64,000 bases of DNA from DTU052 sp050951725. GTDB lineage: Bacteria; Bacillota; Syntrophomonadia; Syntrophomonadales; DTU052. Position 1 is the stretch's first letter. Every line of letters starts with the position of its first letter. Both the position numbers and the translations under genes were made by a program. Under the pieces are notes generated by a model. That model searched no databases. It saw only the letters and a list, made by a program, of their open reading frames with translations, and was not told where the DNA came from. The stretch covers positions 1 to 64,000 of the forward strand of contig JBMNJO010000019.1 in the NCBI GenBank assembly GCA_050951725.1, in the 5' to 3' direction. Positions 39,244 to 47,477 of this stretch are shown in pieces.

Positions 39244-39702
39244 TTAAAAGAATACCAAACCTAGGCCTTCGGCAATGCAGGCCGGCTTGGATTGGCCTTC
39301 GATCTCGATGGTATGGGTTGTGGTCATCAGCAGTTGACCGGGACCTTTTTCTTCAATTGCGGAAAGAACCATATGTGACCTCACGCGGGAGCCAACCTTG
39401 ACCGGAGACAGGAACCGCACCTTATTGAGGCCGTAATTGACGCTCATCTTAACGCCTGCAGGCACATATTTTGCCTGATAGGAAAAGGTGGAAAGAAGGC
39501 TCAATGTCAAGAAACCGTGGCCAATCGTCCCGCCAAAAGGACCTTCCTTAGCCTTTTCTACATCGACATGAATCCACTGCCAGTCCTCAGTTACATCGGC
39601 AAAAAGGTTGACCCTCTCCTGGTCGATGGTTATCCACTCGCTCGTGCCGTTTTCCTGTCCAACCATCGCTTTGAATTGTTCTAAGGGGATTTCTTGTGGC
39701 AT
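39244..39702 (-). CDS. MaoC-family hydratase/dehydratase (hot-dog fold)
   Basis: 152 residues, AAGGAG before ATG. The hydratase-2 motif is present: FADVTEDWQWIHVD (Asp and His, D-x4-H type) followed by GGTIGHGFLTLSLLS. It resembles NodN/PhaJ-type (R)-specific enoyl-CoA hydratases. It stands alone on the minus strand, opposite to the next operon. A second, different MaoC protein is at 58458. Confidence 0.88.
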   Translation of the reverse strand: MPQEIPLEQFKAMVGQENGTSEWITIDQERVNLFADVTEDWQWIHVDVEKAKEGPFGGTIGHGFLTLSLLSTFSYQAKYVPAGVKMSVNYGLNKVRFLSPVKVGSRVRSHMVLSAIEEKGPGQLLMTTTHTIEIEGQSKPACIAEGLGLVFF

Positions 39703-39975
39703 TTTTTATTCTCCTTTCTTTTACGCCGTCCATTGCGTCAAACGGCATTCATGTCGCCCTTCCGGACAGCTTTATATATAATTTATTCCCCAATCGGCGT
39801 CGATTACCCTTTTTTTCTCGACAATAACAATGAAAAAGCTGCGCCCCGAATGGCCAATTTCCGTTATTTTCTTATTGATAACGAAGATTGAAATGTTGGA
39901 ATTTGCAATCACCCCCTTCCTGATGCCGGTCAAACAAATATACATGAGTGCTGACAAACGCTGCTTCACAAAAGT

Positions 39976-40012
39976 AAAAGTGCACTGAGCCAATACAGTG
40001 CAGTGCACTTTT
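39976..40012. terminator. Hairpin AAAAGTGCACT/AGTGCACTTTT
   Basis: An 11-bp perfect stem (39976-39986 and 40002-40012) followed by TT. It lies in the 500-base gap upstream of the MaoC gene; the rest of 39703-40150 shows no gene. Confidence 0.5.
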
Positions 40013-40151
40013 TTGGGTTTGTATGGATCTCGGAGTAGGCCGACCGCCCAGGACACAGTCTCCGGCTGCGGCTGTAATAAACCTTCGGTTGTAGTGGAAG
40101 GAAGGCTTGGCAGGCCCTGCCAGCGTCTTAAATTTTATGGTTTCACAGTGA

Positions 40152-40180
40152 TTGACAAAACACGTTCCAGTAGGTATATT
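40152..40180 (+). promoter_or_regulatory. Sigma-A promoter for the T-box operon
   Basis: TTGACA (40152-40157), a 17-base spacer, and TATATT (40175-40180). This near-consensus promoter would start RNA at about 40187, just before the T-box. Confidence 0.75.
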
Positions 40181-40204
40181 TATTAGTAATTTAAAATTTC
40201 AAAG

Positions 40205-40446
40205 GCATTGACGGAGAGAGTAGGTTTCAGCCGAACGTTTTAGCGAGCCGGGGATGGTGCAAGCCGGCACCAGTAGACTGAAATTCGAAAATCACTCCCG
40301 AGCTGCGGACCGAACGAGTAATCCAGTAGGCTCCGACGGCTTTCCCCCGTAACCGGGAACGCATATGATGGTATGTCGTACTAATGGGTGGTATAGCGAA
40401 CGTCTATTAAGGCTTTCGTCCCTTTGTGGGACGGAAGCTTTTTTAC
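40205..40446 (+). promoter_or_regulatory. T-box leader, specifier reads ATC (isoleucine)
   Basis: Stem I landmarks occur in order: GACGGAGAGAGTAGG, AGCGAGCCGGGGATGGTG, then CGAAA-ATC-ACTCCCGAGC. The last matches the specifier-loop layout known from glyQS (CGAAA-GGC-AUUCUUGAGC), giving ATC at 40291-40293, an Ile codon. The T-box bulge GGGTGGTATAGCG is at 40385-40397; its TGGT pairs with an ACCA tRNA end, as in tRNA-Ile. The terminator is GGCTTTCGTCCC TTT GTGGGACGGAAGC then T6 (40411-40446). Uncharged tRNA-Ile should switch on the downstream oxidoreductase operon. T-box identity is firm; the specifier assignment is by alignment from memory. Confidence 0.88.
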
Positions 40447-40630
40447 TTTGAACCATTATATGTAGGCCATATTCATGGCAAGAGGGCCTTCGTGACATAA
40501 CCGCGAGTCCCACGCTTTTGGTGTTTTGCACTCTCGTGCAAACCGTCCAAAGGAACAAATACTGATAGGCACACTCTTTCAAAAGGCCTATACGGTAGTT
40601 TGATAAATAAATGGGTGGAGGAGAAATACA

Positions 40631-41215
40631 ATGGCAACCAATGATATGGTAGAGATCCGCTGGCACGGCCGTGGCGGACAGGGAGCCAAGATGGCTTGCC
40701 TGTTGCTGGCGGATGTGGCTGGTTTACAAGGAAAATTTGTCCAGGGATTCCCGGAGTATGGACCGGAACGAATGGGAGCCCCTATCACGGCTTATAATCG
40801 CATCAGTGAAAAACGGTGTACTATTCATTCCAACATTTACTATCCGGACTACGTGGTAGTAGTAGATGAAAGCTTGCTGGACAGCGTTGATGTTACTGGG
40901 GGCCTGAAAGAGGACGGTGCGATAATCATCAACACCCCCAGGGCCCCCCGGGATATGCGTACCAGCCTGCGGGGATGGGCTGGAAAGGTCTGTACCATAG
41001 ATGCCCGCCGCATTTCGGAAGAGAACTTGGGGAGAAATTTTCCCAATACCCCCATGCTGGCCGCTGCGGTTCAGGTGAGCGGCGTTTTGGAAACTGAACG
41101 TTTCTTAGCGGATATCGAGGCATCCTTTAAACATAAATTTGCTGGCAAACCCCAGCTTATCGAGGGGAATATGGCAACCCTGAGAAAATCCATGAAGGAG
41201 GTGCAGGTAGGATGA
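40631..41215 (+). CDS. 2-oxoacid:ferredoxin oxidoreductase, gamma subunit
   Basis: 194 residues, GGAGGAG before ATG. EIRWHGRGGQGAKMACLLLAD, QGFPEYGPERMGAPITAYNR and the CoA-associated fold are typical of the gamma subunit (POR_N/catalytic gamma domain). First gene of a four-gene set ordered gamma, delta, alpha, beta, the order of pyruvate and 2-ketoisovalerate ferredoxin oxidoreductases. It overlaps the next gene by 4 bases. Regulation is by the Ile T-box upstream. Confidence 0.92.
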   Translation: MATNDMVEIRWHGRGGQGAKMACLLLADVAGLQGKFVQGFPEYGPERMGAPITAYNRISEKRCTIHSNIYYPDYVVVVDESLLDSVDVTGGLKEDGAIIINTPRAPRDMRTSLRGWAGKVCTIDARRISEENLGRNFPNTPMLAAAVQVSGVLETERFLADIEASFKHKFAGKPQLIEGNMATLRKSMKEVQVG

Positions 41216-41520
41216 TTCGTGCGAAGGATATCAACGAGCATACTCCCTGGCAGGATCTGACTCCCGGCGGGGAGATCTATGAACCTGGAACTGCACGGGC
41301 CTTCAATACTGGTGTTTGGCGGACCAACACGCCCATCTTTCACGAGGACGCATGTAAACACTGTATGCTTTGCGTTCCATTCTGTCCCGATAGCGCTATT
41401 CCGGTAAAGGATGGTAAGCGTCTGGACTTCGATTATATGCACTGCAAGGGCTGTGGTATTTGTGAAAATGTGTGCCCCTTCCCGGCGATCACCATGGTGA
41501 CTGGGGGTGCGGCAAGATGA
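41212..41520 (+). CDS. 2-oxoacid:ferredoxin oxidoreductase, delta (ferredoxin) subunit
   Basis: 102 residues with two [4Fe-4S] motifs, CKHCMLCVPFCP and CKGCGICENVCP, each CxxCxxCxxxCP. It shuttles electrons from the TPP subunit to ferredoxin. ATG overlaps the gamma stop, and its own stop overlaps the alpha start (ATGA), so translation is coupled. Confidence 0.93.
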   Translation: MIRAKDINEHTPWQDLTPGGEIYEPGTARAFNTGVWRTNTPIFHEDACKHCMLCVPFCPDSAIPVKDGKRLDFDYMHCKGCGICENVCPFPAITMVTGGAAR

Positions 41521-42707
41521 GCCATCGCCTTTCCGGCAACGAGGCTGTAGCTTATGCCATAAAGCAGGTAAATCCTGATGTTATGGGAGCGTTTCCTATC
41601 ACTCCTTCTACAGAAATACCGGAATACGTTGCCAATTATGTGGCCAACGGTGAGGTAAATACGGAATTTGTAACCGTGGAGTCTGAGCACAGTTCAATGT
41701 CCGTATGTATTGCGGCGCAGGCCGCAGGAGCGAGATCCGTCAGTGCTACTTCATCCTGCGGGCTGGCATTGATGTACGAGCTTTTATATGTGGCGGCTTC
41801 ATGCCGTCTGCCTATTACACTGGTCTGTGTCAACCGGGCACTATCCGGGCCAATCAACATAAACAACGACCATTCCGACTCAATGGGGGCCCGCGATTCC
41901 GGCTGGATCCAAATCTATGCCGAAAATAATCAGGAGGCCTACGATAATTTTCTCATGGCCATGCCGATCGGCGAGACTCCCAGTGTGCGCTTACCGGTGA
42001 TGACCTGTATGGATGGCTTCATTACCAGCCATGCCGTGGAGAATATAGAGCTTTTGGAGACGGATGTTGTACGCAAGTTTGTCGGGGAGTACAACCCTGA
42101 AAACTATCTGCTGAAAAAAGAAAACCCGCTGGCGGTAGGACCGTATGATGTGAGTCCCTATTATATGGAACACAAGGTCTTGCAGGCTGAGGCAATGAAG
42201 GCGGCCAAGGTCCGCATACTGGAGGTAGCCGCAGAGTTTGAAAGGATATCCGGCCGGCGCTACGGCCTGTTTGAGGAATACAGGATGGAGGATGCGGAGT
42301 TTGCTCTGGTTTTAATTGGCTCCAGTGCCGGAACAGCCAAAGCTGCTGTCGACCAGCTGCGGGAAAATGGAGTAAAGGCAGGACTTGTTAAAATTCGGGT
42401 ATTCCGTCCTTTCCCGGGCGAGGAACTGGCCCGGGCATTGGCGGGCACCAGGGCGGTAGCCGTCATGGACAAGGCGGAGAGCTTTTCCGCCAACGGTGGT
42501 CCTTTATTTGCTGAGACCCGCAGTGCTCTATATGATCTGAAGGAACGGCCGTACCTGATAAATATCGTTTACGGTCTGGGTGGCCGTGATGTAAAGGTGG
42601 AGGATATTGAGAAATTATTCAGCCGTCTGGCGAATATTGCCATGACCGGAGAGACTGGGCCGGTATATACCCATATGGGACAGAGGTCAAGGGAGGAGAT
42701 AGCATGA
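41517..42707 (+). CDS. porA: 2-oxoacid:ferredoxin oxidoreductase, alpha subunit (PorA-like)
   Basis: 396 residues from the ATG at 41517 that overlaps the delta stop; an upstream frame extension is not needed. Starts MSHRLSGNEAVAYAIKQVNP with GAFPITPSTEI, then SATSSCGLALMYELLYVAA and NRALSGPININNDHSDSMGARD, typical of the pyrimidine-binding alpha subunit. Length fits PorA better than the ~350-residue VorB, but substrate cannot be read from this. It overlaps the beta gene by 4 bases. Confidence 0.9.
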   Translation: MSHRLSGNEAVAYAIKQVNPDVMGAFPITPSTEIPEYVANYVANGEVNTEFVTVESEHSSMSVCIAAQAAGARSVSATSSCGLALMYELLYVAASCRLPITLVCVNRALSGPININNDHSDSMGARDSGWIQIYAENNQEAYDNFLMAMPIGETPSVRLPVMTCMDGFITSHAVENIELLETDVVRKFVGEYNPENYLLKKENPLAVGPYDVSPYYMEHKVLQAEAMKAAKVRILEVAAEFERISGRRYGLFEEYRMEDAEFALVLIGSSAGTAKAAVDQLRENGVKAGLVKIRVFRPFPGEELARALAGTRAVAVMDKAESFSANGGPLFAETRSALYDLKERPYLINIVYGLGGRDVKVEDIEKLFSRLANIAMTGETGPVYTHMGQRSREEIA

Positions 42708-43642
42708 GCAAGGTATATAACCTCAAACGGGAAGTAGAAAAACCAGCTCGTCTTACTGGAGGGCATCGTCTCTGTGCCGGATGTGGTGCCGGGGTTGTAG
42801 TGTCAGGGGTTCTGCGGGCGCTGAATAAAGAGGACCGGGCGGTAGTGGTTAATGCTACCAGTTGCCTGGAGGTCTCCACCTTTATGTATCCTTACACTGC
42901 CTATATGGACAGCTATATTCATTCTGCTTTTGAAAACTCCGCGGCTACCTGTGCCGGAGTGGAAGCAGCATACAACGCCTTGCAGCGTCGCGGCAAGGTG
43001 GACGGAACCGTCAAGTTCATTACTTTCGGAGGTGATGGCGGCACCTATGATATCGGGTTTCAATCCCTGTCCGGTGCCATGGAACGCGGTCACGACATGG
43101 TCTACGTCTGCTATGACAACGAGGCTTACATGAATACCGGAATCCAGCGTTCATCTTCAACGCCGCGTTTTGCCCGCGCAACGACCACACCAGTTGGTTC
43201 GGCGGAGCAGGGCAAGAAACAGAACAAAAAAGATCTGACGGAGATTATGGTTGCTCATAATATACCTTATGTAGCGCAGACGGCTCCTATTGGCAATTTC
43301 AAGGATTTGCACACCAAGTCTTACAAGGCCATTTATACTAAGGGCCCTTGCTTTATGAATATACTATCCCCCTGTCCCCGCGGGTGGGATTATCCCATGG
43401 CCCGGCTGGCGGAAATCACCAAGCTGGCGGTAGATACCTGTGTCTGGCCCCTTTACGAAGTAGAGGAAGGAGTATGGCGCCTAAGCTATATACCAAAGAA
43501 AAAGCTGCCCGTGGCAGATTTTCTCCGCCCTCAGGGTAGATTCCGCCACATGTTTCGGAAGGGCAATGAGTGGATGATTGAAGAAGCTCAAGCGTATGTT
43601 GATCAAAAATGGGAACGACTGCTGGAGCGCACCGGTGCCTGA
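42704..43642 (+). CDS. porB: 2-oxoacid:ferredoxin oxidoreductase, beta (TPP) subunit
   Basis: 312 residues. LCAGCGAGVVVSG at the N-terminus and NATSCLEVST give Fe-S cysteines; the TPP/Mg site is GGDGGTYDIGFQSLSGA followed by YDNEAYMNTGIQRS. The length and motifs match PorB of four-subunit pyruvate synthases. With the Ile-type T-box, a branched-chain 2-oxoacid or pyruvate feeding Ile synthesis would make sense; that is inference. Confidence 0.92.
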   Translation: MSKVYNLKREVEKPARLTGGHRLCAGCGAGVVVSGVLRALNKEDRAVVVNATSCLEVSTFMYPYTAYMDSYIHSAFENSAATCAGVEAAYNALQRRGKVDGTVKFITFGGDGGTYDIGFQSLSGAMERGHDMVYVCYDNEAYMNTGIQRSSSTPRFARATTTPVGSAEQGKKQNKKDLTEIMVAHNIPYVAQTAPIGNFKDLHTKSYKAIYTKGPCFMNILSPCPRGWDYPMARLAEITKLAVDTCVWPLYEVEEGVWRLSYIPKKKLPVADFLRPQGRFRHMFRKGNEWMIEEAQAYVDQKWERLLERTGA

Positions 43643-43709
43643 ATCTCTGCGAGACCGCCCGTGTAATCAAAAATAGTGTTATGATAAATGTCACAAGGGG
43701 GTTTTGCCT

Positions 43710-44618
43710 GTGGAACAGACGATGTTTACTAACGAGGTCATTTTATCCTGGCTGCAGTATTTTTCACAAAACGCCCCGTTAAATCTGGCAAAACTGAAAA
43801 TGCTGGATATTACGGGAAAAAACAAGAACCTGATCCCGACTGTTATGTGCAATCGAGTGGTATTGGTCTTTACGGACGCCGGACATCCGGATGTTTTCTA
43901 CGACATGTGGAATGCAGAACTGGGGGACTGTGAAATCTGGTACAACGAGGGCTCAGAGCCATCCGGAGAGATCAAGCACGACAAGGTATCAGACATGATA
44001 AACCGCGGGATCAATGCCTCGGCAGCCATGTTGATTATGAACCCCAACGCTGCCACGAATTATCATGTAGGCATGGAGAACAGCCGTTTCTCGTACGGGT
44101 CTGTTCAGTATGTGTGCCGGGAAGTTCGGGCAGTCATAATGAATAAGCTCGATCTGGGCGACCAGGATAATATCTGTATAATCTCCGGTGAGAGCATCGC
44201 GGTGGAAGCGGCCATGATTGCTGCTGAGGGCAGTGTCATTGCGGTGGAATACGACCGCCGGGACCAGGTTACTATGAAGTGCAATGTTGACAAATTTGGC
44301 CTGAATAACGTAACCATTGTTGAGTCCCTGGAAGATGACATCCTGACCAAGCTGCCGGTGCCGGACATCGCATTTATAGTTGGTTCTCCCAGGATCGGCA
44401 ATGAGATAAAGAGCCTGCTGGCCCTCAATCCCGCCATGAGGTTTGTGATCTACACATTGGACTTCGAAATCCTGGCGTCTCTTCCTGCTTTGCTGCGGGA
44501 AAACGGTCTGGAACGAACGGACACGATTCATATAGAGGTATCGCGGGTCAACAGCAAAAATATGACGGTGCCTTTTCCCGCTCCCTGGCTGATCTCGGCC
44601 AGCAGCGTTAAAGAATAA
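43710..44618 (+). CDS. CbiT-like Rossmann methyltransferase-fold protein
   Basis: About 302 residues from GTG 43710 (TTG 43704 is an alternative; AGGGGG lies upstream). The middle (YVCREVRAVIMNKLDL, IISGESIAVEAAMIAAEGSV, VEYDRRDQVTMKCN, KFGLNNVTIVESL) matches the SAM-binding pattern of precorrin-6Y C15-methyltransferase CbiT/CobL. The glycine loop is altered (ISGESIAVE instead of a GxGSG), and an extra N-terminal ~130 residues are unlike CbiT. No cobalamin genes are around. It follows porB by ~70 bases and may share its transcript. Function unknown. Confidence 0.6.
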   Translation: MEQTMFTNEVILSWLQYFSQNAPLNLAKLKMLDITGKNKNLIPTVMCNRVVLVFTDAGHPDVFYDMWNAELGDCEIWYNEGSEPSGEIKHDKVSDMINRGINASAAMLIMNPNAATNYHVGMENSRFSYGSVQYVCREVRAVIMNKLDLGDQDNICIISGESIAVEAAMIAAEGSVIAVEYDRRDQVTMKCNVDKFGLNNVTIVESLEDDILTKLPVPDIAFIVGSPRIGNEIKSLLALNPAMRFVIYTLDFEILASLPALLRENGLERTDTIHIEVSRVNSKNMTVPFPAPWLISASSVKE

Positions 44619-44770
44619 GTTAAAAGAACCGCAGCCAAGCCATGGATTACGAACACCGTGGCTGCCAGTCGGCAATTCTCAAGTTTCGAATAACGAAGCA
44701 ATTAATGTAATAATTTAATATAATCCAACCTTATCTTTAGTAAACACAGAATCTGGACAGGGGTGAATTC

Positions 44771-45679
44771 ATGACAAAAAAAACGAAGGTTGCAATACTG
44801 GGTTTTGGTAACATTGGGAAGCAGGCGGTTGAAGCCGTAAATGCTTCACCGGATATGCAATTGGCAGGAATCGTGGAACCTGCTGGTGCACTGTCAGGTT
44901 CGGCTCTGGAAACGGCGCAAGGCTACAATTTGGTTTCATCAATTGAGGAATTACCGGATGTTGATGTTGCCCTGTTATGCATCCCTACGCGAGCGGTACC
45001 GGAAGTCGCCCCTAAAATACTGGCCCTGGGGATTAACACGGTCGATAGCTATGATATTCATGGGAAGCTGGCAGATCTGCGCATCAAATTGGATGAAGCT
45101 GCCCGCAGCCACAATGCAGTGGCAGTAGTTTCAGCCGGTTGGGATCCTGGCACCGATTCTATGGTGCGCTGTATGTTCGAATTCATGACTCCCCGCGGCA
45201 TTACTTACACCAACTTTGGACCCGGCATGAGTATGGGCCACACCGTAGCTGCCAAATCCATTCCCGGGGTGGAAAATGCTTTATCGATGACTATCCCGGC
45301 CGGTTCTGGGGTTCATCGCCGGATGGTTTATGTCCAGCTTCAGCCGGGAACAGATTTTAATGAAGTTGCCGCCACTATTAAAAATGACCCCTACTTTGTG
45401 AATGATGAAACTGTGGTGAGCCAGGTATCAGACGTGTCTATGTTACTAGATGTAGGGCATGGGGTTAACATGGAGCGTAAAGGGGTTTCAGGCTCAACCC
45501 ATAACCAGTTGTTAAGTTATTCGATGAAGATAAATAACCCGGCCTTAACCTCCCAAATCATGGTAGCTGCCGCCCGGGCCAGTTTGAAGCAAAAGCCGGG
45601 TGCCTACACCATGATTCAAATCCCCATTATCGATTACCTGTATGGGAACCAGGATGACATCATCAGGCGTATGGTTTAG
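44771..45679 (+). CDS. ddh: meso-Diaminopimelate D-dehydrogenase
   Basis: 302 residues, AGGGGTG before ATG. Rossmann start KVAILGFGNIGKQAVEAV, then VSAGWDPGTDSMVRCMFE, TYTNFGPGMSMGHTVAAKS, GSGVHRRMVYVQL and LDVGHGVNMERKGVSGSTHNQ, which are hallmark segments of Ddh. It makes meso-diaminopimelate from tetrahydrodipicolinate in one NADPH step for lysine and peptidoglycan. A TATAAT box at 44719-44724 suggests its own promoter. It is a single gene ending in a shared bidirectional hairpin. Confidence 0.93.
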   Translation: MTKKTKVAILGFGNIGKQAVEAVNASPDMQLAGIVEPAGALSGSALETAQGYNLVSSIEELPDVDVALLCIPTRAVPEVAPKILALGINTVDSYDIHGKLADLRIKLDEAARSHNAVAVVSAGWDPGTDSMVRCMFEFMTPRGITYTNFGPGMSMGHTVAAKSIPGVENALSMTIPAGSGVHRRMVYVQLQPGTDFNEVAATIKNDPYFVNDETVVSQVSDVSMLLDVGHGVNMERKGVSGSTHNQLLSYSMKINNPALTSQIMVAAARASLKQKPGAYTMIQIPIIDYLYGNQDDIIRRMV

Positions 45680-45687
45680 AACCATCG

Positions 45688-45717
45688 CGTTGCCCTGTTA
45701 TCAACTGCAGGGCAACG
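45688..45717. terminator. Bidirectional terminator between ddh and the purine operon
   Basis: Perfect 10-bp stem CGTTGCCCTG (45688-45697) with CAGGGCAACG (45708-45717), sitting between the convergent stops of ddh and the phosphoribosyltransferase gene. Confidence 0.7.
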
Positions 45718-45740
45718 GTAATGATTACTATAATAGGCCA

Positions 45741-46286
45741 TCAGAAAGTTGGTAATTCCTTAAGATAAATAATATCCTTGCTTTTGGCAGCATCCCCTTC
45801 AGCCAGGATCGCCGCTTTGGCAACCACTTTCCCGCCGGCTTTTTCGATCAACCTGGCTACTGCATTAACTGATTCTCCGGTACTTATCACATCATCCACG
45901 ATGGCCACCCGGCGGTTCCTGATCTGGCTGATATCTTCTCCGTTCAAGGACAGGATCTGCGTCTTCTGAGTCGTAATCGAGTTCACCTCTTCAATTACCG
46001 GGTTCTCCATGTAGGATTTGATGCTCTTTCTGGCTACCACGTATTTTTTCATGCCCATCAGCCGCGAGATTTCAAAGGCCAGAGGAATCCCCTTGGCTTC
46101 GGCAGTTACCAGCACATCGAAAGGCGGCATTCGTTTTACTAATTCCGGGGCCACCTGGCATACCAATTCAGTGTCGCCCAGAATAACAAAACTGGCGATA
46201 CTCAATTGCTCATTAATGGGGACGATTGGAAGATGCCGGGTTAAACCGGCAATCTCCAATGTATAGGTGTTTTCTTTATTTGACAT
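45741..46286 (-). CDS. Adenine/xanthine-type phosphoribosyltransferase
   Basis: 181 residues, AGAGGTAAC before ATG. The PRPP loop RRVAIVDDVISTGESVNAV near residue 130 and the N-terminal DVLVTAEAKGIPLAFEISR are typical of purine PRTases. Last gene of a minus-strand set after adenine deaminase and a purine-type permease, so it likely salvages adenine or the deamination product hypoxanthine. Which base it prefers cannot be read. Confidence 0.85.
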   Translation of the reverse strand: MSNKENTYTLEIAGLTRHLPIVPINEQLSIASFVILGDTELVCQVAPELVKRMPPFDVLVTAEAKGIPLAFEISRLMGMKKYVVARKSIKSYMENPVIEEVNSITTQKTQILSLNGEDISQIRNRRVAIVDDVISTGESVNAVARLIEKAGGKVVAKAAILAEGDAAKSKDIIYLKELPTF

Positions 46287-46320
46287 GTTTGTTACCTCTT
46301 AGTTTGCATTGTAATCTTTC

Positions 46321-47406
46321 TTACATGACCAGTTGAGCCAGGATTCCGGCCACCATCCCAATGAATGGATCTGATACAGCGGTTATGACGAAGGTGATGA
46401 TACCTACCATATTCCCGTCTCCCACGGCCGCGATCAGGTTGTCCGGTATTACTATAATAGCACCGATGATGAACAGATACCCGGCCGTAGCCCCTATGGG
46501 AATAAGTTTCCCTATCTTCGGCAGCAGGAAGAGAAGCAGTATCAAGGCCATTATGGCCATGAAGACGATGCCGGAATTTACTGGATGGTCAGCTACAGCG
46601 GTGATGGATACTATGGGGGATAACGGTGCACCACCAAACAGAGAACTCACGAACTGCGCCAGACCCGACATAATTGTAAGCTTATCCACAGAGAATCCGG
46701 TGTTGGCCATTGATGCCGTAATGGTGCCGTAACTGATAAAGGTGCCGATCTGCAGAGCAATTACCGCCAATACCGCTTTCCAGATGCGCCAGGAGTTTAA
46801 AATCGGTTTTTGCATTACCATTTGCTGCTTGATACTTTCTATGAAAGTACGGGGAGCATCATCATTTTCGGTTACCATTTCCTCTTCTGTCTGATTGAAG
46901 TCCTTTTTAATCAGGTGGTGTACCAGAGTTCCCACTACCAGTGAAACCACTACGGTATAGGCCAGGTTTTCTGTCAGGAACCACACCGGCAGTGCAGAAA
47001 GGAATGATCCGACGCCGGCTTTCAAGCTATCGCGGGCTATATCAATACTGGTCCTGACCAGGATAACCCCTACTCCGGCCAGCATACCGGCCAGAATTAT
47101 TTCACCAATATAATCAACGATTGCTCCCAGCAACCCCATAATTCCCAGCAGGGTCATGACCACGCCGCAAAGCAGGACAATCGAAATCCGTTCCCGGAGG
47201 TTTTTTCCCATAGCACCGGCCAGGACTATGGTTTCGGCCTGAAATGATATCGGAGTGACAAGTCCCCAGATCAATGCCAGGAAGGCTGCCAGGGCAAAAG
47301 CAATACCGGTGGGGAATGCCAGGAAGCCATAATAAAGGGCGATTAAACCTGATGCGATAGCGTCTGCCAAGGCTCCAATAATGCTGACAAAATCTTGCGG
47401 TGACAT
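46321..47406 (-). CDS. NCS2/AzgA-like purine permease
   Basis: 361 residues, with 9-11 hydrophobic segments; AAGGATG before ATG. Segments FQAETIVLAGAMGKNLRERI and VSSLFGGAPLSPIVS fit the nucleobase-cation symporter-2/AzgA-type fold, though it is shorter than usual (~430). A hydrophilic loop of ~40 residues splits the halves near 170-210. It sits between adenine deaminase and PRTase, so a purine base is the likely substrate. Confidence 0.78.
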   Translation of the reverse strand: MSPQDFVSIIGALADAIASGLIALYYGFLAFPTGIAFALAAFLALIWGLVTPISFQAETIVLAGAMGKNLRERISIVLLCGVVMTLLGIMGLLGAIVDYIGEIILAGMLAGVGVILVRTSIDIARDSLKAGVGSFLSALPVWFLTENLAYTVVVSLVVGTLVHHLIKKDFNQTEEEMVTENDDAPRTFIESIKQQMVMQKPILNSWRIWKAVLAVIALQIGTFISYGTITASMANTGFSVDKLTIMSGLAQFVSSLFGGAPLSPIVSITAVADHPVNSGIVFMAIMALILLLFLLPKIGKLIPIGATAGYLFIIGAIIVIPDNLIAAVGDGNMVGIITFVITAVSDPFIGMVAGILAQLVM

Positions 47407-47477
47407 TTGTGCTGAACATCCTTTCTATGCTGTTTTCTTAAACTTTGACTTTTGAATATTGCTGTATATCAGGGATA

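Noticed and set aside
39039..39401. + strand gene of ~120 codons
   Set aside because: It runs through a terminator hairpin and then over the well-supported minus-strand MaoC gene.
43989..44675. Long minus-strand open frame
   Set aside because: It lies fully opposite the CbiT-like gene, has no ribosome site and looks like no known family.
44618..44770. Lysine riboswitch before ddh
   Set aside because: The gap is about 150 bases and lacks the conserved core; only a hairpin and a TATAAT are visible.
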